This document shows, piece by piece, positions 1 through 10,795 of a stretch of 64,000 nucleotides of DNA. The position numbers and the translations under genes are program-made. Under the pieces are notes generated by a model. It worked only from the letters and a program-made list of their open reading frames with translations, was not told where the DNA came from and did no database searches. Source of the DNA: Rhizaria sp. SCN 62-66 (Eukaryota > Rhizaria, unplaced); the NCBI GenBank assembly GCA_001724265.1, contig MEDY01000209.1, positions 33,280 to 97,279 of the forward strand, read 5' to 3'. Within the stretch, counting starts at the first letter, position 1, and each line of letters begins with the position of its first letter.

Positions 1-2942
1 CCGTGGACGAGGTAGAACGGCCCGTACTTGGGGTGGCCGGGGAAGTAGAGCAGGAACGACGCCAGGTGCTGCACGGCGGCCAGCACGCGCGCGTCGGTCG
101 AGCGCCGCGCGCCGTGGTGCGCGGAGGTCGCCACAGTCGCGGGCAGCTCGGGGAAGAGCGCCAGCGCGGCCTTGACGAAGCCCTCGGACTGGACCACCAT
201 CTGGTTCACGAGTGCGACCTCGGCGCACGCCGTCATGAGGCGCAGGCACTCGAACTTGTCCTCTAGCGAGGGGATCGTGATGTGGCAGTAAGCGAGTGCG
301 GCCTTGACAAACGCGGCCGTCTTCTTGGTGTGCTTGCCCTTAGTCAGCGCGTGTGCGCGGGAGGCCAGCGCGGCCACGCGCTCGACGAGCTCCACGGTCA
401 CGGCGTCGAGCGCGGTGAAGGCGGCGCGGAAGTCGACGAGCGTGTTGAGCTGCTGCTCGAGATCGCGGCCGAAGTCGACTGTGCGGATGAACGACACGAT
501 GGTGCCGCTGACCGCGCGGACCTCCTCCTCGGACGACAGCGCGGTGACCGAGTCGTGGAGCGCGCGCGCGGTGTCGAAGAGCGTGTGGATCACAACGGGG
601 TCCGCCGTGGTCTTGCCCACGCCGGCCCACGCGGCCAGCAGCAGCTTGCCCACGGCGACCTTGTTGTTGCGCGTGAGCAAGTCGAGCAGCGGCAGCAGCG
701 TGTCCATCGTGAGCGTGCGCTCGACGTCGGCGGCCGAGGACGCGACCTTGACGGCGATCTGCTCCAGCTCGCTCTGCATGGTGCGGTACGCGTCGCCCTG
801 GCGCGCGTGCTTGATCACGTCCTTGAGGAAGATGTTGACCTCGCGCGGGCCAAAGCACGCGAGCAGGAACTCAACGAACACGGCCGCGATGCGGAGGTAC
901 TCGCCCACGTCCTGCACCTTGGACACCGTCTTCCACACGTCGTTGAGGATCGCCAGCCGCTGCGCCTTGGGCGGCGGGTGGCGGACCAGCTTCTTGGCCA
1001 GTGCCAGGTACAAGTGCGCGCGACTCGCCTGCTTGGTCTCGGCGACCTCCTTGATGAGGGCGTTGATAGTGAGCGCGTTGTTGGCGATCTGCTGCGGCGA
1101 GAAGAAGGAGATGATGTGCACGAGCAGCATCGACGTGGGGCACGAGTCCTTAAACTGCTGCAGCATCGCGAAAAAGAGCTCGTCCGAGGCGTTGAAGGCG
1201 ACGTTCTGCACCATCCACTCAATGGCGGGTGAAAAAAGGTCGGCGTAGTCCTCGGACGACACCTTGCCATCAGCGACCATGGGCACGGTGGGGTAGGTCC
1301 CGGCCTCGCTGCGGATCGCCTTGAAGGTGAAGAGCGTGTCGTCGAAGGCCTCGAGCACGGCGCGCCGGTAGAGCGGCGCGATCACTGTCTGAAACTGCGG
1401 CGCGGGCGCGCACTCGACGAAGGTGTAGCTCATGCTCAGCGCGCGCGAGGTCAGGAAGGCGCGCGCGTAGGTCGCGATCAGCGGGTTGCCCAGGCCGCGG
1501 ATCTGCTTCGAGAGGCGGTTGAAGTTGTCGACGAACGAGTCGTCCTCGAGGAAGCGGTAGCACTTCATAAGCGTGAGGTCGATGTACAGGCGCGGCAGCA
1601 GCTCGCGGATGCAGGCCGTCTTAAAGAACCAGTTGCGGCACGTCTCCTTTGCGCTGGCGCAGACGTCGGAGCTCTTGAACGTGTTGGAGAGCGCTGAGAC
1701 GGTGATCTGGCGAGTCACGGGGTGCACGGTCTCCACGCCCACGGCCTTGATGCGGTCGAACACGAGGTCACCGAACGTGTGCAGCACGCGCGTGACGAGC
1801 ACGAACATTGACGGGTAGAAGGCCGGCACGCGCACGTCGCCGAGCACCTTGGCGCACTGGATGGCGATGCGCAGTGCGATGACGCGCTCGCCGGCGTCCC
1901 ACGCCACGCGCAGACGCTTGTGCAGGTCCTCGAACAGTGCGATGTACTCCTTCTGGTTCAGGTACGAGCGCGCGTCAGAGGCGGTCGCGTCGAGCTCCTC
2001 CAGACGGGACGAGGCCTGCGCGAACATAGTGAGGGAACAGAGGGGTATTTGTTGTGACGTGAGGTATTTCCAAAAAGGAAATGATATTAAAATACAAATA
2101 ACCCAATAATGTTTGAGTACAATACGAAAATGTTCCATGTTCATCGAGCGTACCTGGTCGACGGGCTTAGCGCCCTTGGTCAGCGCGGACTCGGTCGCGT
2201 CGGCGTCGTCGTTGAGGAAGTCGTCGTCGACGGCGATGGAGGCGCTCGTGGTGTACTTAGCGAGAATGCGCGGGCACTTGTCGGCCCAGAACTCGAACTC
2301 GCCGCGCTCCTGCACCGTCGACGCGCCCGCGGCGCCCGAGCCGGAGCCGGACGAGCCGGACGAGCTGCTGTCGTCAAGGCTGTCAGGGTCTTGCGCGGCG
2401 GGCGCGGCCTTGGCGAAAGCGGTCAGCGGATCATCATCGTCGTCGTCCGCGTTCGTGGCCTTGAGCGCGCGCAGCGGGTCGTCGTCCATCGACGGCACGG
2501 GCGCGCTCGCGGCCGCCGCGGAGGAAGCAGAGGCAGATGCAGAGGATGACTCGGTCTTGGTGACGTTGGTGATGGCCTTCTTGATGACGAAGAGGGGGTG
2601 TTGGGTGGTCTTCTCGCGCGCCGCGGAAAGCTCCTTGCGCTCCTCCTCGTAATTCCGCGGCAGCGGAATCCTGGAAGAAGTGGTAGACGGGCATGGTGCG
2701 AAGAAAATAGGAGGGTGAAACAAAGCGGGAGATGACTGTGAGGAGTCGTATCTGGACGCAGGAGAGCTGTCAAAGCACTACAAGGTGAAGTTTAGTTAAA
2801 TAGAAACAGTAAAACGGAGCAAGATTATACTTCCTAGCGCAGCGACAGCGGTTGCAAGTGCCGCTGAAGGGTGCTGAGAGGGACGAGAGTGAAAAAGGCG
2901 CAGGGGGGCGGCGACGACGTACCACTTGGTATCAACACTCAT
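1..2942 (-). CDS. VPS35L: VPS35L, Retriever complex subunit (3' end beyond left edge)
   Basis: VPS35L is the scaffold of the Retriever complex, which works with the CCC and WASH complexes to recycle endosomal cargo to the cell surface. Exons are 2942-2923, 2670-2154 and 2015-1, joined in frame. About 850 residues are visible of a family length near 960. Seen directly: a start MSVDTKW joined across intron 1 to IPLPRNYEEE, a DPL-rich acidic linker, then family blocks such as ETCRNWFFKTACIREL, IRGLGNPLIATYARA, REVNIFLKDVIKHA and KGKHTKKTAAFVKAALAYC. These align with human VPS35L from its first residues to the window edge. The start was chosen because the 20-nt first exon restores frame and the conserved Trp-Arg-Asn-Tyr start. 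An ATG at 2694 is out of frame with the rest. The gene is divergent from the PHD gene. Identification is firm; exon 1 is inferred. Confidence 0.9.
2016..2153 (-). other. Intron 2 of VPS35L
   Basis: 138 bp, donor GTACGCTC after CCAG, acceptor TTCGCGCAG. It is phase 0, AT-rich, and joins GAKPVDQ to ASSRLEEL. Confidence 0.85.
2671..2922 (-). other. Intron 1 of VPS35L
   Basis: 252 bp, donor GTACGTCG, acceptor CTTCTTCCAG. It splits a TGG codon (phase 2). It lies after only 20 coding bases. Confidence 0.75.
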
Positions 2943-3618
2943 TGCTGTGCAGAGAGGGTATCGCCAGTAAAGGTGATATTAGAGATCCCAACCAAATGCG
3001 GCGTGGTAGTTACACTGACAAAAAAGAAAGTGTATTACACGAATCTCGCGGACGTGGAACAAGCTCGATTTAGCACCCGCCCTACCTCGTCTCTGTTGGT
3101 TGGCTCGCTGGATGCAACAGGGGTCGAAAAATGTAAGTCCCATTTTGTTGACCGAAGAGTGAGAGCGCCCAGCACTACAGAGTCTGAGGTTCACATCGAA
3201 CAATGTGGGGGGAGATGTGTCATCAGTGGTTTTTGAAATGGCTTGGTGCCCCATGCTATATAGAGAAAAAAAATGTTCACCAGCAATTTAGTGCATTTGG
3301 CCGCATGAAGCACACGGCGCTGCGATGCCTCAAAATCCTGCTCGCTTGGGGCTGCAGATGCAGTCGTGACGACTTTGTCACGCCACGAACGCGCCGCTTC
3401 GTCCCGAGACCGTGATTGTCTCTTTCCGCTCGAAAATGGCTCACGATGCATCACTCTCTTTGTCTATTTACCGTCTTCGGGTTTGTTTCTATCTTGTGAT
3501 CGTTTTTGTGTCATTTCCCGCCTAGCTACCCCACTTTACCTCACGGCGCGCCACTGTCACGCCGCCCGCTCTCGCGCCCGTCTCTCGACCTCTCTGCGGA
3601 GCCCCTTGTGCTGCGCTC
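2943..3618. promoter_or_regulatory. Divergent spacer between VPS35L and the PHD gene
   Basis: 676 bp between two outward-facing start codons. It must hold both promoters and 5' UTRs. No convincing coding frame, RNA gene or recognisable core element is visible. The right third is pyrimidine-rich. Confidence 0.5.
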
Positions 3619-5960
3619 ATGAGCACATACGTTCACTCCTCAGACGCATTCTGGGATGCTTACGAACGTGTCCACGGTACGTCGTCTTTCTTTGCTCCCT
3701 CTCGCCCACGCATCGTAACCCCGCTTTGTCACTGCATCTTTCTCTCGCAACCTCAATGTGACCCGAACCCCGACTCTCTCCTTACTAACACATCTTGCCT
3801 TCCCGCCCCGTCCTTTCTTCCCACTTCCCACTGCCCTTCCCGCAGGCCCCGTCGAGGACGCCCCCGCCGCCCCCGCGGGCCTCATCGGCCCCCGCATCGG
3901 TCCCTCCTACCAGGCCGCCCTGCCCCCGCTCCCCTCGCACTCCAGCTCCAGCGCGAGCTCCAGCTCTAGCGCCAGCGCCAGTGCCAGTGCGGGTGCTGCG
4001 GGGCAGGACATGACCGACGCTGACGACGCCACATCCCCCGCCAAGCGCTCCCGCAACGCCGCGAACGCCAACGGTGACATCAAGCCCAGTCCCGACTCTG
4101 CCGGCACTGACGCGGCCGTCGCGATCCCACCGCGGCCCGAGTCCCCGCGCGTGCTGTGGAGCCCCGCGGCGTACCGCGCCGTCGTTGCCACCGCGCGTGC
4201 CGCCGCCGCCGCGCCCAACAGCAATAGCAACAACAACAACGCTCGCGGCGGCTACAAAGACACTGGGAACAACAACGACGAGGACAGCGACGCCGACACG
4301 GCCGCGGCGCCCGGCATGGACCTGTTCCCGCTCGAGCCCGCGAACGGCAACAGCGCCGGCACCAGCTCCAACGGCAACGGCAACGCTCCTGCTGCGGTGA
4401 CCGAGACGGTGAACGGCGTGACCGTGACGGCCGCCGACGCCGCCGCGGCCGCCGAGTCGCTCTCGCGCCACCTGGCGCTGGTGCGCGGGCTCGTAGACCC
4501 GCCACGCGACGAGCTGCTGCTCGAGGAGGCTCTGGGCGCGTGGCTGCCCGCGCGCTCCTCGAAACACTTCGCGGCCATCGTCGCCGCGCTGCCGCCCGCC
4601 GCGCGCGCCGCCGCCATCGCCGCCGCGGCCTCCGGGACGGCCGCCTCCTCCTCAGCGTACGCCGCCGCCGCCGCTGCGACCGCCGCCGCCGCTGCGGAGG
4701 CCGAGGCCGCGGCCGGCGGCGCGAGTGTCAAGGGCAAGGGCCGGTGGCCGCGCGTGGGCCGGCCGAGCCACGCTTCACTGGCCGCGCAGGCCGCCGCCGA
4801 GGCCGCCGCGGAGGCCGCCAACGCGCGCGCCAGTGCGGTGGCCGCCGCGCTGGCCGCCAACACTCTGGCGGCCCGCAGACTGCAGCACCGGCCCTTCGGC
4901 AGCTCCTGCGAAGGCGACGACAACAATCCCAGTTGCAACAGCAGCAGCAGCGGCAAAGCCGTGAACGCCGCCGGCGGCCGGCGCCGCCGCGGCAGAAGCG
5001 CGTCCTCCGCCGCCGCGGCCGCTGCGGGCTCCGAGAGCGACGAAGGCGACAGCGACGACGACGACAGCGACGACGACGGCAAGGCGCGCGCCCGCGAGTG
5101 CGGGCACCCCAGCTGCCCGCGGCCGCTATGCGCGGCCGCGCGCGACCTTGCATACGCGGACCCGTGGCTGGTGTCGCAGCAGCCCGTGCCGGCGCCCGCC
5201 GCGGCGGCCTCGCGCCCACTGACGGCGGCGGAGCTGTGCGCGGCGCCGCTGGGCCACTGCAGCGAGCTGCGCGCGCTAGTGCTGCTGGCGAGCGAGGGCG
5301 CCGCGGGGGCCGAGGGCGCGCGCGCGCTGCTGCTGACGCGGCCGCGCCGCGAGGAGAGCGAACGTGTGCAGATCGACGACGAGTCCGAAGACGTGTGCTT
5401 CCAGTGCGGTGACGGCGGCAACGTCATGATCTGCGACGCCAAGCGCTGCGGCAAGGTCTATCACCCGCTCTGCGTCGGGCTCGACAAGGTCCCCAGCGGC
5501 GAATGGCAGTGTCCGCGCCACCGCTGCACCTTCTGCCACATGCCGGTCGGCGACGCCACTCGCATGTGCCAGGTACGCCGCGGTTTTCGTGAATGAAATT
5601 ATATGTGTGAGTTTATTTAAAACTAAAGCTATTTACTCGCTCTTTTTCCTTCTGATAACTCTCTTAAACTAACATTATGCTCTTTTTCCCTTTGTGTTTA
5701 TCTCGACTTGTTTAGCGCTGCCCGACGACATACTGCTCATCGTGCTGCCCCGCTGAGCTGCGCCAGAGTTCGCTCTCGACCTCCCAGAACACTGAATCCT
5801 CGTCCTTCCTGTGTCTGCGCTGCGTGCGCAAGGCCCGCGCCAAGGACGGCGACGCCGCAGCCGACGAGGCCGAGGCCGAGGCCGCCGCCGCCGCCGAGGC
5901 CGCGGCCGCGCAGGCCCACGCCGCCGCCCAGGCCCGCGGCGGCGTCGCCGCTTTCTCCCG

Positions 5961-6038
<78 letters not shown>

Positions 6039-7251
6039 TGGCTCTGGCTCTGGCGCTGGCTCTGGCTCTGGCGCTGGCGCTGGCGGCGGCCGCGTCTCGG
6101 GCGCAGCAGGCGCGGCGATGGAGGACGTGGACGCGGCGGCCTCGAGCGCGGGGGCGCCGACGGACTCGGTGCTGACGGTGCTGCGGCAGCGCGTGTTTCT
6201 CTCGGACGTGGCGACGCTGCTGCGACAGCCGCTGTCTGACAGCCGGCTGCTCGAGGCCAGCCGCCGCGTGCAGGCCGCCGCGCCCTCGCTCAAGCACGCG
6301 CTCCGCGCCGCCGCGGCCGCCGACGCCGCGGGCACGGCCAGCGAATTCCGCCACAGCTGGGACGCCGCCGCCGCCGCCACCGCCACCGCCGCCGCCGCTG
6401 CCGCCGCCACCGCGGCTGCCGGCGCGAGCGCTGATGCGGATGCAGACGCCGAGGGCGCCGCCGCCGCCGCTGCGACGGGCATTCCCCCGGCGCCGACTGG
6501 CGAGCCTGAGGGCGTGGGCGCGGACGCAGGCGCGACCGCGGCTGAGGCTGCGGCGGCCGAAGCGGCTGCGCTGGTCACGGGCACTGGCGCGGGCGCGGGC
6601 GCCGACAGCGGCAGCAAGAGCAGCCCCGGCAGTTCGAGCAACAGCAGCATGAGCTCCACTGCGAGCGCCAACTCGAGCATGAGCTCCACCACCACCACCA
6701 CCACCGCCGCCAGCGACGAGGAACGCCGCGCCACGCGCACCACCGCCGCCGCCGCCACGGCCGCCACGGCCGCGGACTCCTCCGCCTCCGGCGCAGCCGC
6801 TGCCTCGGGCTCCGCAGCGCCCGCGGCGACCGCGGCGGCGGGCGGCGGGTTGTCGCGCCTCATGGGCCCATCGGCCAACAGCAGCAGCGGCGGCGGGCCC
6901 GGCGGCGCCCCACGCGCGCTGCCGTGCCGCTTTCTCGGGCTGGCGCTCGAGAGCCTGGAGGAGCTCTTCGTGTGCGTGCACCTGGAGCTGGTCGCGCGCG
7001 GTGGGCTCGCGCACATGCTCGCCAGCGACAACTGGGCACCCGTGGCCGAGCTCGTGGCGCGCAACCGCGCGCTGCTGCCCAGCGAGGCCCCCTTCGGCCT
7101 CGGCGTCACGGAGATCGGCGCGGCCAACGCGGCCGGAGACGTCTACCAGGGCCCCGGCGCGGCCGAGGGCGGCGCGGGCGGCGGCCGCGGGGGCCGAGGC
7201 GGCCGCGGAGGCAGGGGGCGCGGAAGCACCGGCCGTCTGACGCTGATCTAA
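3619..7251 (+). CDS. PHD / C5HCH zinc-finger protein, NSD-type module
   Basis: Probable nuclear chromatin reader of 1106 aa. Exons are 3619-3676, 3846-5572 and 5716-7251, total 3321 nt and in frame. After an Ala-rich, acidic N-terminal half, a PHD finger begins near residue 535 ([33 protein letters not shown]). It runs directly into a second Cys-rich knot ([16 protein letters not shown] joined to [11 protein letters not shown]). This is the spacing of the PHD5-C5HCH tandem at the C-terminus of NSD methyltransferases. Intron 2 falls inside this zinc knot, so only the spliced product has the full ligand set. No SET, PWWP or AWS domain is present. A long Gly-Ser repeat, more Ala-rich sequence, a conserved-looking segment near residue 1000 and a C-terminal RGG tail follow. 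A poly(A) signal lies 56 bases past the stop. Domain call firm; cellular role inferred. Confidence 0.85.
3677..3845 (+). other. Intron 1 of PHD gene
   Basis: 169 bp, donor GTACGTCG, acceptor CCCGCAG, phase 1. A TACTAAC branch-point-like heptamer lies near 3783. Confidence 0.85.
5573..5715 (+). other. Intron 2 of PHD gene
   Basis: 143 bp, donor GTACGCCG, acceptor CTTGTTTAG, phase 0. AT-rich, with CTAAC near 5668. It interrupts the C5HCH zinc knot. Confidence 0.9.
5962..6100 (+). repeat. GGCTCC/GGCTCT hexanucleotide repeat (Gly-Ser codons)
   Basis: A near-perfect 6-bp tandem repeat inside exon 3 of the PHD gene encodes alternating Ser-Gly, then decays to GGCGCT units. Length is probably variable between strains and prone to assembly error. 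Confidence 0.9.
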
Positions 7252-8307
7252 GAAACGAAGCTAAGTATACTCGGTATGAGTGAAAGGGACGAGAATGTGT
7301 TCGTCAAATAAAACATTTGCTATTATGTTCATAAAAGCTACTTCCGCGGGTGGGCTAACAAGAATGCTCCCGCACTCCATTTTAAACGCGTCATCAAATG
7401 TGGACCTGCTGGCATAATTCGCGGAATGTTCGACATGTTGCCACCTAGTGCCAAGGCATGTGCATTGGAGGCGAGGTTTCTGTTTCCACAGCACCCCAAA
7501 CCGTACTATATCATGAACCGTCGAGGCGAAATTGTTGATTTGCTCGGTATGGTGCCCCTGCGCGGCTGAGGGCGGCGCGGGCGTGGAAGCGGCTAAGTTA
7601 CGCCTCGCGACAAGCGACACGAAGCTAGGTAAGGAGCTGCGATTTTTGAAATGTTTGTATGTCATTCTATATTTTGTGTCATTATCATTTATATATCTTG
7701 AATGTTTGTTGTTTTTCGAATACAAACAGCTTATTTTTCATCGGTACAACATGATGCTTGTCACGGTACTGTTTGTGACAAACTCAAACTTGATTTTATA
7801 ACATGTGCACACGCGTTAGTTGTTTGAGTATTGTTATGGAATCTTGTTGACAAAAGTTATTGTTAATATAATCTTCAAATATATGTTTTTACAGAAATAC
7901 TAAACAGCAATAGAGTATTGATACCTACAACGCCTACTCTGTTTGTTAGACTCAAATATACTACACTGCACTGCACGCGCTGCGACAAGATTCGTGCGAA
8001 AAGTGATTACTTTCTGTCGCTAACTTAACTCTCGCTAAAACTGTGCGTGTGTGAGGCGTGATAGTCTCGCAGCGCAAGAGAAACTTTGACGCTGGCTGAC
8101 AGACAAAAAGACAAAACAAAAAACAATTTCATATAATACACTCTGAAAGTCAATAATAAAAAGAACTAACCGAAAGCTAACTCGACCCAAACAGGACGGC
8201 AACGCATCGCAACTTTACGGAGCTCGAGCGCGTCCTTGTGATTCTTCCATGGCAACATCAACATGCGAAGCATGCGTGCTCTGTGTTCGCTGTTTACTGC
8301 TCACTGC
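7252..8307. other. Convergent spacer between PHD and AAA_28 genes
   Basis: 1056 bp, mostly AT-rich, holding both 3' UTRs. A short GC-rich island at about 7558-7632 resembles the end of the PHD gene. Open frames here (7261-7725 minus, 7532-7801 plus) have no family features and are not called. Confidence 0.5.
7307..7312 (+). terminator. Poly(A) signal AATAAA of PHD gene
   Basis: Canonical hexamer starting 56 bases after the stop codon, in AT-rich DNA. Confidence 0.55.
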
Positions 8308-10795
8308 TCACTGCTTCTGCGCGGCCGCGGCGGCCACGGCGGCCTCGACGCCTGCCTTGTCGAGCCCACCCTTTGCGGCGACGAAGGCCTCGACGGCGGC
8401 GATGACGCGGCCCAGCTTGCCCTCGAAGTCGGTCGAGTTGTCGAACGTGATGTGCCGCGTGTGCCCGCGCCACGCGTCCCACACGCGGTCGTCCATCTTG
8501 CACGCCTCCTCGACCGTCTCGGTGCGCGCCGCGTTGTTGCCGCGCGTGTAGTGCTGCTCGGCGCGCTTGGCCGCCGTCTCCAGGTGCAGAACCAGGTCGT
8601 AGCGGCCGTGGATTGCGGCGTGCGAGAGCCCCACCAGCGGCAGGATCTCGTCCCACAGCGCGTCGGGCAGGTACGCGCGCGGGTCGCCCAGGCCACGGTC
8701 CAGCAGGACCACCGAGGGCTGGCCCACGCTCGCCGCGATGTGCAAGAACGTCGCCTCGGTCTGCAAGGTCGAAAATAACAAAACACACAATCAGAAAAGA
8801 ATACAGTTAGCTACAATAGGTAAAATAGATGAGTAAATCACGCAATTAAAACGTCAAAGCCAATTGATAGGGTGACGTGTGATACAGCGACATGCGAGTG
8901 CAGGAACAAACGTACCATCATCTGCAAGCGGAGCAACGCGACCTCGAAGGCGATGAGTTGGTCGCGGTCGCCGCCGAGGCCGGGGTAGGAGCAACCGTTG
9001 CTGATGAGCGTGGTCGCGACCTCTGGACAGCTGTGAGAGAGACACCACAGGATGCAAGATGACGCAAGACAGGAGGGCAGATAAGATAGGGAGAAACGAC
9101 CAAACCAGAAGAAACAAGGCAACAAGTAAGAAATGATGCACTGAGAAATGATGAACTTAAAGACCAAGTAACAAAGATACTTAAACATGCTTCAATTAGA
9201 AAGATCTTGTTTCATCCAGTGAGTAATGCAGCTTAGTGTTGATGCTGCAGTGGAAGCACTGGGTGCGTCTGTGCGAGCACGTACCTGTACACGGCAAAGC
9301 CGGCCTGCTTGAGGCGCGCGGTAAGCTTGTCGAGGGAGCTGGTCTTGCCGCCGCAGGGCCCGCCGGTGAGCACAATCGTGTACACGGGGTTCTTGGCTGC
9401 GCAGACGTTGGTGAAAGAGATACGCGTCGTGATTGATGCGACGAAGAAAAAATAACAACATCAATATAAATAAGATAAGAATTGAGGGGAAAAACCAGCA
9501 TCAATTGTTGATACAAATAAGAAACACATTCAGTGACAAAGAAAAACCGTTACATTGCGAAAAGAGCGATTGATTGTACGAAGCGATAAGCCTATGACGT
9601 ACTGACGGGGGGCAGGCGCTGCGCAAGCTCGGCCTCGACCTCGTAGACCATCGGTACGGGCGTCACGGGCGTGGTGGGCGAGCCGGCGGCGCCGAGGGAC
9701 GCGCACGGAGGGCACTGCGTCGCAGCGTCAGCGGCACTCTCAGGCGCAGCGGCACCAGCGGTAGCGGCAGTCGGGGCAGGGGCGGGGGCGGCGGCGGCGG
9801 CGACGGGCGCAGGCGCGGGGGCCGGGGCGACCGAGGGGGGCGAGGACGCGGAAACGGAGACGGCGCCCGACACGGCGACGCAGGGCGAGGCCGCGGCGGC
9901 CGGAGGCAGCAAGGCTTCGGCGCTCGCCATCGCAGCGGCGGCCTTGGCGTGGTTGCCGGCGTTGTTGTTCTTGTTCTCGTTCAGAGAGAGAGACTCCGAG
10001 TTGAGCAGCAGCGACACGGCGCCGGTGACGACCGCACCCTCGGTCTCGGGCCCCGCAGCGGCGGCGGCAGCAGCAGCGGCGGCGGCGACGTCGGCGGCCT
10101 CGTCGGCGGCTGAGACAGGGGCGGCGCAGTTAGCGTTGTTGTCGGCTTTGGAGGCGCTCCCACCGTCGAGCGGGGACTGCACCTCGTCGCTGGCTTCGGC
10201 GATGGCGTCGGGGTCGGCGAAGCCGTAGCCGTAGGCGTCGGCTCTGGACCCGTTGCCGCTGCCGTTGCCGTCGCCGTCGTTGGGCGAGACGGGGGCCGAG
10301 AGCGCGGGCGCCGCCTGGTAGCCGCAGCGCGGGCAGTCATGCTCAAACACGGGCGCGGGAAAGCGGATCGCGACCTCGCCCGCGCCGCCGCTGGTGCCCG
10401 AGGCGGCGACGGTGGCGCGCGGGCGCGAGGAGATGGGCGAGCGGCGGCGCGGCACTGAAGGCGAACTGGGGACCGAGTCGGCCACGGCCACGGGGCGCGA
10501 CTTGACGCCCAAGCGCGCAGGGTTGTGCGACATGTCCGCGTGGTACTGCGCCGCAACGGAAAAGTTTGACTGTGGTGCGACGAGGCGGCGGACAAGTGGG
10601 AGAGTGGGTGCGAGTTAGTGTGAGCAAAGGTGTGAGCAAGGGGAAGGCAAGGGGGCAGAGCTGGAGGCGTATCTAGCGACTCGAAATGAGGAGCATAGAG
10701 GGAAAACGTACCACTTCTGATTCCTGTGGAAGAGGGGACAGTGCGCCAAGGATGTCGTTGGCGTCGACAGTCATGTTATTCAGATTGGGATCCAT
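8308..10795 (-). CDS. AAA_28 P-loop ATPase, TTD14-like, with long N-terminal region
   Basis: 568 aa. Exons are 10795-10712, 10545-9603, 9396-9285, 9030-8916 and 8760-8308 (1707 nt). The C-terminal 225 residues match the AAA_28 P-loop family of insect TRPL translocation defect 14. Visible are VYTIVLTGGPCGGKTSSLD (Walker A near residue 353), SCPEVATTLISNG, VVLLDRGLGDPRAYL (Walker B-like) and the downstream helices with YDLVLHLETAA. TTD14 binds GTP and phospholipid in photoreceptor trafficking; here only nucleotide binding is safe to infer. The CYTH/TTL domain of animal TTD14 is absent. Residues 1-342 hold MDPNLNNMTVDAND, YHADMSHNPARLGVKSRP, two CxxC motifs far apart and Ala-rich filler, and match no family I recognise. 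An acceptor-like CAG lies two bases before the ATG, so a 5' UTR intron is likely. Confidence 0.85.
8761..8915 (-). other. Intron 4 of AAA_28 gene
   Basis: 155 bp, donor GTACGTTT after GATG, acceptor CGACCTTGCAG, phase 0. Confidence 0.85.
9031..9284 (-). other. Intron 3 of AAA_28 gene
   Basis: 254 bp, donor GTACGTGC after TACAG, acceptor CTCTCTCACAG, phase 2. It restores the conserved CPEVATTL stretch. Confidence 0.85.
9397..9602 (-). other. Intron 2 of AAA_28 gene
   Basis: 206 bp, donor GTACGTCA after GTCA, acceptor GTCTGCGCAG, phase 1. It joins the novel N-terminal half to the P-loop domain. Confidence 0.85.
10546..10711 (-). other. Intron 1 of AAA_28 gene
   Basis: 166 bp, donor GTACGTTT, acceptor TGCGGCGCAG, phase 0. 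Confidence 0.8.

Noticed and set aside
2434-2694. ATG at 2694 as the VPS35L start
   Set aside because: It is out of frame with the conserved protein and sits inside the acceptor tract of intron 1.
7261-7725. Minus-strand frame of 154 codons in the convergent spacer
   Set aside because: AT-rich, unlike all real genes here. No domain, and it overlaps the poly(A) region of the PHD gene.
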